This document shows positions 41,548 through 46,323 of a DNA stretch of 46,323 bases, in pieces; positions within the stretch are counted from its first letter, which is position 1; every line of letters starts with the position of its first letter. The notes beneath the pieces were generated by a model. That model was not told the origin of the DNA and did not search any database. It worked only from the letters and a program-made list of their open reading frames with translations. The DNA comes from JAAFIP01 sp043766985. Its GTDB lineage: Bacteria; Pseudomonadota; Gammaproteobacteria; Burkholderiales; Burkholderiaceae_C. The DNA lies in the NCBI GenBank assembly GCA_043766985.1, contig JAYUHM010000255.1:1-46323 (forward strand). Reading direction: 5' to 3'. The translations under genes were made by a program, and so were the position numbers.

Positions 41548-42165
41548 ATGCCCGTTATCGTTGTTGCAAACCCCAAAGGCGGGGTCGGTAAGTCCACCTT
41601 GGCGACCAATATTGCAGGCTACTACGCTGCGCAAGGCCACAAGGTGATGCTGGGCGACGCGGACCGCCAGCAGTCGTCCAAGCTGTGGCTGGGCCTGCGC
41701 CCACCCGCTGCCCGCCCCATCAGCACCTGGGACATTACCGAAGACGTGATTGCCAAGCCGCCCAAGGGCACCACCCACGTGGTGCTGGACACCCCCGGCG
41801 GCCTGCACGGCTGGCGCTTTAAAGACGTGATGAAGCTGGCCGACAAAGTGATTGTGCCGCTGCAGCCCAGCGTGTTCGATATTTTTGCCACCCGCAAGTT
41901 TTTGGACGAGCTGGCCGAGCACCGCCAGGCAGGCAAGATGCAGGTGGGCTTGGTAGGCATGCGGGTGGATGGCCGCACCATTGCCGCCGACAAGCTGCAA
42001 GAGTTTGTTGCCACGCTGGGCCTGCCTGTGCTGGCCACCCTGCGCGACACGCAAAACTACATTCACCTGGCCGCCCGCGGCCTGACCCTGTTTGACGTGG
42101 CCCCCAGCCGGGTAGAGAAAGACCTGGAGCAGTGGCGCACCCTGTGTGAATGGCTCAATAAATAA
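41548..42165 (+). CDS. ParA-family ATPase
   Basis: A 205-residue P-loop ATPase of the ParA/MinD type. The deviant Walker A is ANPKGGVGKSTLATNIAG (residues 7-24). GDADRQQSSKLW follows as Walker A', and HVVLDTPGG as Walker B. It is short and lacks an N-terminal DNA-binding domain, and no ParB gene follows, so it is an orphan ParA. Orphans of this size position proteins or protein clusters rather than chromosomes in several proteobacteria. A ribosome site (CCGGAG) precedes ATG 41548. The next gene starts 10 bp downstream. Confidence 0.9.
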   Translation: MPVIVVANPKGGVGKSTLATNIAGYYAAQGHKVMLGDADRQQSSKLWLGLRPPAARPISTWDITEDVIAKPPKGTTHVVLDTPGGLHGWRFKDVMKLADKVIVPLQPSVFDIFATRKFLDELAEHRQAGKMQVGLVGMRVDGRTIAADKLQEFVATLGLPVLATLRDTQNYIHLAARGLTLFDVAPSRVEKDLEQWRTLCEWLNK

Positions 42166-42175
42166 GCAGCAAAAC

Positions 42176-42631
42176 ATGAAAACCTTCCAAACCCTTGCCG
42201 ATGTAGCCGCCTGCGTGGGCCAAAACGTAGCCACCAGCGCCTGGACCACCATTACCCAGCAGCAGATCCAGCAGTTTGCCGACGCCACGGGCGACCAGCA
42301 GTGGATCCATGTGGACGTAGAACGCGCCAAGGCCGGGCCGTTTGGCGCGCCCATTGCGCACGGTTTTCTCACCTTGTCGCTCATTCCCACGTTTTTTGAG
42401 TCGGCGATAACGATTACCGAGACCCGCATGGGCGTGAACTACGGGCTGAACAAGGTGCGTTTTATTTCCCCTGTGCCCGTAGGCAGCCGCCTGCGAGCGC
42501 ATTTAAAGCTGCTCAGCTGCGAGCCGATAGACCAGGGCGGGATGCAAATGGCCTGGGAAGTCACCGTTGAGCGCGAGGGCGGCAGCAAACCGGTGTGCAT
42601 CGCCGAGTCGATTGCACGGCGCTATCCGTAA
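42176..42631 (+). CDS. MaoC-like (R)-hydratase domain protein
   Basis: A 151-residue hot-dog-fold protein. FADATGDQQWIHVDVERA, followed by FGAPIAHGFLTLSL, is the hydratase 2 motif with the catalytic Asp and His. The next conserved part is GVNYGLNKVRFISPVPVGSR. Enzymes of this kind hydrate trans-2-enoyl-CoA, linking fatty-acid oxidation to polyhydroxyalkanoate or aromatic acid pathways. The start at 42176 is chosen because it lies just after the parA stop and the 10 upstream residues are not conserved. Confidence 0.9.
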   Translation: MKTFQTLADVAACVGQNVATSAWTTITQQQIQQFADATGDQQWIHVDVERAKAGPFGAPIAHGFLTLSLIPTFFESAITITETRMGVNYGLNKVRFISPVPVGSRLRAHLKLLSCEPIDQGGMQMAWEVTVEREGGSKPVCIAESIARRYP

Positions 42632-42679
42632 ACCCTGCCAAAGCCTCAGGAGCAGGTTTAGATGGTTAAATGAGTCGTT

Positions 42680-42723
42680 AGCCCAATAGAATGGTGCACA
42701 ATAAGCTATTTAATTTATAGTAA
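42680..42723 (+). repeat. Intergenic AGCCCAATAG repeat, copy 11
   Basis: Forward copy after the hydratase gene. Confidence 0.87.
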
Positions 42724-43339
42724 TGACGTTCAGATATTTGACATCTGCCGCGTGGCTATCCACTGGCCAAAACAGGGTAGCAACTAGTTAATGCGCGCAG
42801 CCGCTTCGGCCTCTGCCCGGGCGTCTGCGCCATCGCCCAAGCCTGCATTCATGAATGGAAAACTAAACCATTTTTTCATCGCTGCTACCGTATCCTTGCC
42901 ACCCACATCGTCTTGTGGACGGGTTTACAAAGCCTGGTTTGAGATTGTCAGAACCGCTTTTGTTATTCTCCCAAGGTATACGGGCAGGCGACAAAATTGC
43001 TTAGGCAGCAAACTCTATAAACGGCGTCTTATGGTCACCAAAAGCGCTTTAGATTGTGCATAAACACACAGTTTGCCGCGTTGAGGGTGAAGCAGTTTTG
43101 CGCTTGCGGTAGCCCGGTGGGCTCTCTTTAAAACTCCAGCAGCATGCTGGTCAGCAGTGGACGTCAGTGGCAGAGGCGTACGGTAAAGTTGTGTTGGTGC
43201 CGTGTGCTTGTATCGGCTGCGCGGGTTTGCCCAGTACCTGGCCGTAACCAGACAGTGCGCGTCGGTGCGTTGTTTGGCCTTGTGCAAACTTTGTATGATT
43301 CGCACCTTTCAGTGACCCGCCCCTATTCAACCGTACCAG
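42724..43339. other. Gap of about 0.6 kb without a supported gene
   Basis: It contains a hairpin CCAGCA-gca-TGCTGG at 43136-43150 and a 31-codon minus-strand frame (42784-42879) with no good ribosome site. The sequence is mixed in composition and no tRNA or known RNA can be seen. Confidence 0.5.
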
Positions 43340-43582
43340 CTATTCGAATCTGTGTTGCGGTGCTGCGCATTGCTTGGCCAATGTAATACAGTCGGCCAGC
43401 ACGGCTGCATTGCCGATCTGATTGGCCAGCAGCAGTATCAGTCTTGCGTTCAGCAGGGCCGACTGCTCAGTGCTCAGGCCGGTGTGGGCGTCCAGCAGGG
43501 CTTCGTAAAAGCCGTCGGCATCGCTAAGTTGGTTGTCCAAGGCGACGCACTGGGCGATTTGGGCGGTGGCGGGGTGGCTCAT
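43340..43582 (-). CDS. DUF2783 family protein
   Basis: An 80-residue helical protein: LSDADGFYEALLDAHTGLST, then EQSALLNARLILLLANQIGN. This is the DUF2783 pattern. Genes of the family usually sit next to FAD-dependent aromatic hydroxylases, as here, where it overlaps the end of the monooxygenase gene by 4 bp. The biochemical role is unknown; a small partner of the monooxygenase is possible. Confidence 0.82.
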   Translation of the reverse strand: MSHPATAQIAQCVALDNQLSDADGFYEALLDAHTGLSTEQSALLNARLILLLANQIGNAAVLADCITLAKQCAAPQHRFE

Positions 43583-45405
43583 AGCTCAGATCCAAGTAGG
43601 CTGGTACCCGCGCAGCGAGCAATGGCATGCACTAGCCGTGCGCCCAGAGCGCTGCCGTGGGCGGCCAGGTAGCTGTCGGGTCGCACAAGCGCCCACCGGC
43701 AGAGCGGCACGGTTGACTGGCTTGGCGCTTGGCCTGGTACAGCGGGCAGGCCGCAGGCTTGGGCCAGCAGGCCTTGCGGGTCTAGCACTGCCTCGCGCGC
43801 TTGCACCTGCGCGCGCAGCGCTGCCACCTGCACCACGCGCACGTTACCGGCGCTGGCCAGCGCGCGCAGCTTGGCGCTGTGCAGCGCGCCCAAACCGCCT
43901 GCACTGTCGCCAAACACCAGCAGCAAGGGCCGCGCGCCGGCCCAGCGCAGCAAATCGTTCAAGCAGGCGCTAGTGCCGTTCACCCATTCAAGGGCCACGT
44001 TTTGCACCGAGGTGCTGGGCCCTAAAGCCGCGTCTGTTAAAGGGGATGCGCCATACGGGTTGGCCACCGCCATGCGCCCGGTGTTGACCAGCGCGCGGGC
44101 AAAGGCATGCTGCTTGGCCAAGCCCACTACCGCCGTGCGAAACAGGCGCTCCATGCCATCTGCAGGGCGCAAAAAGCGGGCGGTGCGGTTGGTAACCTGC
44201 ACATTGGTGGTCGCGGCCTCGTGCCGCTCGGGGTGGTAGCTGGCCAGCAATTTGGGAGCGGCGTGACCTTGTACTACAGCGGCCAGCTTCCAGGCCAGGT
44301 TGTCGGCGTCCGCAATGCCGGTGTTGCCGCCGCGCGCGCCAAAAGGGCTTACCACTTTGGCGCTGTCGCCGATGAAAAAAACCTGGCTCTTACCCAAATC
44401 AACACGCATCGCATCCACACACTCGCTGCGGTAGGCGTAGGGCCCCACCCAGACAATATCGACCTGGGTATCTTGGCCAAACTGCCTGGCCAAGCGCTCA
44501 CGCACCTGCGCTTCGCTGCTCACATATTCAGGGTCAGCATCTGGGGCCATTTGGTAGTCGATACGCCACACGTCGTCGGCCATCAGGTGCTGCCACACAG
44601 CGCGGTTCTCGTTAAACGGGGCTTCGATCCAGGTGTGCCGCTCGGTGGGCGGGCGGGTATTAAAGCGCACGTCGGCAATGCACCAGCGGTCGTCGCCTTT
44701 TTTGGCTTTGACACCAACGTTCAGCCATTGGCGAAAAGGGCTTTTTGAGCCCGTGGCGTCCACCACATAGGCTGCAGTAGCCTTGTATTTACCAGCTGGA
44801 GTAGCTATGGTAAAAGTAGCTAACCCGTCGTCATTAGAAAACGCCGTCACGCGGTTGTTCCAGCGAATCTGCGCATGGCCCAGCTGGGTGATGCGGTCTA
44901 CCAAGTAGCCTTCGTTGTAGAACTGCTGGATGTTGATGAATGCGGGCTGCTGGCTTAATGAAAAGTTGTTTTGCTGCTTCAAATCAAAGCGGTAAATCTC
45001 GTCCTCACCCGCAAAGGTGCGGCCTACGCTCCACTGGATGCCCTTGGCTTTAATGCGTTGGTAAATGCCCAGTTTGTCAAAAATCTCCAGCGACTTTTGG
45101 GTATAGCAAATACCCCGGCTGGACGCGCCTTTCACCCCCACAGTGTTGTCTTCGTCCAGCAGCACGCAGGGCACACCCAGTTGCGCCAGCGCGCAAGCCA
45201 GGGTCAGCCCGGTAATGCCGCCGCCGACGATGAGAATGCGGTGGTGTTCTGTAGCGCCGGTGCGTGCGGCATCGGGAATGACGGCGGCGTACTGGGGCAG
45301 CACGTAGCCCGTGCCTTGGCTAAACTGGTAGTTGTTAGTTAGCGCTGTGGCGGCGTAGGCGCTGGCGTTGGGGGCTTGTGGCCGGTCAGTAGTGGTTGGC
45401 GGCAT
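43579..45405 (-). CDS. FAD-dependent monooxygenase (aromatic hydroxylase type)
   Basis: A 608-residue flavoprotein of the PHBH/MhpA group. The FAD-binding motif is ILIVGGGITGLTLACALAQL (about residues 58-77), followed by VLLDEDNTVGVKGASSRGIC. The second FAD motif is VFFIGDSAKVVSPFGARGGN and then GIADADNLAWKL. About 55 non-conserved residues precede the Rossmann domain. A C-terminal thioredoxin-like lobe is suggested by the last 150 residues. Such enzymes hydroxylate phenolic rings with NAD(P)H and oxygen. The substrate cannot be read from the sequence. It lies in a minus-strand unit with a VOC dioxygenase-like gene and a DUF2783 gene. Confidence 0.88.
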   Translation of the reverse strand: MPPTTTDRPQAPNASAYAATALTNNYQFSQGTGYVLPQYAAVIPDAARTGATEHHRILIVGGGITGLTLACALAQLGVPCVLLDEDNTVGVKGASSRGICYTQKSLEIFDKLGIYQRIKAKGIQWSVGRTFAGEDEIYRFDLKQQNNFSLSQQPAFINIQQFYNEGYLVDRITQLGHAQIRWNNRVTAFSNDDGLATFTIATPAGKYKATAAYVVDATGSKSPFRQWLNVGVKAKKGDDRWCIADVRFNTRPPTERHTWIEAPFNENRAVWQHLMADDVWRIDYQMAPDADPEYVSSEAQVRERLARQFGQDTQVDIVWVGPYAYRSECVDAMRVDLGKSQVFFIGDSAKVVSPFGARGGNTGIADADNLAWKLAAVVQGHAAPKLLASYHPERHEAATTNVQVTNRTARFLRPADGMERLFRTAVVGLAKQHAFARALVNTGRMAVANPYGASPLTDAALGPSTSVQNVALEWVNGTSACLNDLLRWAGARPLLLVFGDSAGGLGALHSAKLRALASAGNVRVVQVAALRAQVQAREAVLDPQGLLAQACGLPAVPGQAPSQSTVPLCRWALVRPDSYLAAHGSALGARLVHAIARCAGTSLLGSEL

Positions 45406-45439
45406 TCACAGCCTCAATATAAGTGGTAAAACAAGCCTA

Positions 45440-45480
45440 AGCCCAATAGTACAGGGCACAAGGAGCTATTAAATTAGTAG
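45440..45480 (+). repeat. Intergenic AGCCCAATAG repeat, copy 12
   Basis: Forward copy between the VOC gene and the monooxygenase gene, that is, inside the apparent minus-strand operon. Confidence 0.85.
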
Positions 45481-45490
45481 TACTTCGGGT

Positions 45491-46144
45491 TCATGCCACC
45501 GGTGGCACCAGCTCGGGCCGGTCGTTGCGCTGCGGTGTGAGTTTGTTGGTTTTGCCTGCGGCCCGCTCAGCGCGCCACACCTGCTTGCGCGCTATCCATT
45601 CGGCCAGCCGGGCGTGGGCGGTTTTGCTTTCTTGCAGCATCTGAAATTCGTCGGCCAACTGGGCCGTCAGCTCCAGGCGGATGCCATTGGGGTCAAAAAA
45701 GTAAATGCTTTTAAATATATGGTGGTCCGTCACGCCCAGCACCTCAATGCCATGCGCCTGCAGCCGCGCTTTGGTGTCCACCAGGTCTTGCACGGTGTTG
45801 ACCCGAAAGCTGATGTGGTTAACCCACTTGGGTGTGTTGGGGCTGGGCAGCGCGGCTTCGTCGTCGCCCAGGTCAAAAAATGCGATAAAGCTGCCGTCTT
45901 GCAAGCGAAAGAAAAAGTGCGTGTAGGGACAGTATTCCCCAGTGCTGGGCACGATGTCGCTTTGGATGATGTGGTACATGGGCAGCCCCAAAATGTCTTC
46001 GTAGAAGACCCGCGTTTCCTCGGCGTCTTTGGCGCGGTAGGCGTAGTGGTGCAGTTGCTGTACCTTGGCGGGTGGAGGCAGAGCGGCGGCGTTAATCGGC
46101 CCGCTCTGGAGGGCTTTCGATGGGGCGGCGTGAACAGCGTGCAT
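45491..46144 (-). CDS. VOC-superfamily (glyoxalase/extradiol dioxygenase-like) protein
   Basis: A 217-residue protein with a vicinal-oxygen-chelate domain. Candidate metal ligands are His in QLHHYAYRAKD, His in KWVNHISFRVN, and Glu in IRLELTAQL, as in the two-histidine-one-carboxylate facial triad of extradiol dioxygenases. YPKHIF-type substrate pocket residues are not recognisable. The start ATG 46144 follows CAGGAG at good spacing. Together with the downstream monooxygenase it suggests oxidation of an aromatic ring and its cleavage, substrate unknown. Confidence 0.85.
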   Translation of the reverse strand: MHAVHAAPSKALQSGPINAAALPPPAKVQQLHHYAYRAKDAEETRVFYEDILGLPMYHIIQSDIVPSTGEYCPYTHFFFRLQDGSFIAFFDLGDDEAALPSPNTPKWVNHISFRVNTVQDLVDTKARLQAHGIEVLGVTDHHIFKSIYFFDPNGIRLELTAQLADEFQMLQESKTAHARLAEWIARKQVWRAERAAGKTNKLTPQRNDRPELVPPVA

Positions 46145-46220
46145 GGTGGGCTCCTGAGATTTCACTAATCATAATGCATTTACCTAAACGTAATCTACGG
46201 CATGGGTGTTTCATGGTTTC

Positions 46221-46240
46221 GTGGCGTGGCGTGGCGTGGC
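46221..46240 (+). repeat. Tandem GTGGC repeat
   Basis: Four exact copies of GTGGC in a row in the region upstream of the VOC gene. The rest of 46145-46323 shows no complete gene. Confidence 0.85.
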
Positions 46241-46323
46241 GTTGTAGCGGGCTTGGGGGGTTGTCTTGTACGGGAGCAGGTCGGCGGCGCTACTTCAGCT
46301 CCGCGGCTGTCCCCCGTGCCGGC

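Noticed and set aside
41491..42429. 312-codon minus-strand frame across parA and maoC
   Set aside because: It spans two genes with intact family motifs on the plus strand.
42784..42879. 31-codon minus-strand frame starting MKKWFSFPFMNAG
   Set aside because: No good ribosome site and no known family; kept only as a note within the non-coding gap.
1..46323. CRISPR array
   Set aside because: The repeated units are dispersed and in both orientations, with no regular spacers and no cas genes.

Overview
The window looks like the chromosome of a betaproteobacterium of the Comamonadaceae (Rhodoferax/Polaromonas-like). The reasons are the gene orders (hemL-thiD-rubredoxin-pilGHIJ-chpA, yqgE-ruvX-pyrR-pyrB-pyrC'-plsC, hemP beside a Fur box), the high-GC codon use, and about twelve copies of a ~42-bp intergenic repeat with the core AGCCCAATAGAAT. 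No species can be named from the sequence alone.

Layout, left to right. The 3' end of purH (to 734) faces a minus-strand thiD-hemL pair. A rubredoxin gene (3355-3531) starts the plus-strand type IV pilus chemosensory cluster pilG-pilH-pilI-pilJ-chpA (3599-14082), which closes at a strong terminator. A DNA photolyase follows on the minus strand, then yqgE-ruvX-pyrR-pyrB-pyrC'-plsC (15825-20764), where most ends overlap or nearly touch. Next is an iron-uptake region: fbpC and fbpB diverge around a Fur box, fbpA and hemP lie 2-3 kb away under a second, better Fur box, and a BrnT/BrnA toxin-antitoxin pair sits between them. A small Fur-linked gene and a TIGR03118-type lipoprotein gene lead up to a tRNA locus.

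The most striking region is 29045-36960, a 7.9-kb integrative mobilizable element inserted in the anticodon loop of a host tRNA-Arg(CCU) gene. The 3' half of the host tRNA is at 29008-29051 and its 5' half at 36961-36998, both minus strand, with a 9-bp direct repeat at the junctions. The integration does not rebuild the host gene. Instead the element carries a complete, different tRNA-Arg(CCU) gene (36494-36795, plus strand) interrupted by a 226-nt group I intron exactly between the anticodon and position 37, inside the sequence the integrase uses as its target. The element also has a tyrosine integrase, an XRE regulator, a two-gene membrane/ankyrin-like cargo, a relaxase and MobC with a hairpin-rich candidate oriT, an unknown gene, a truncated restriction-modification-like fragment, and a probable helix-turn-helix gene.

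Right of the element the host chromosome resumes with a minus-strand moxR/VWA region into which a GNAT gene, a small membrane protein gene and a ParE-type toxin-antitoxin pair are interposed. Then come a di-heme cytochrome c, a ParA-type ATPase with a MaoC-like hydratase, about 0.6 kb with no convincing gene, and a minus-strand aromatic-oxidation cluster (VOC dioxygenase-like, FAD monooxygenase, DUF2783).
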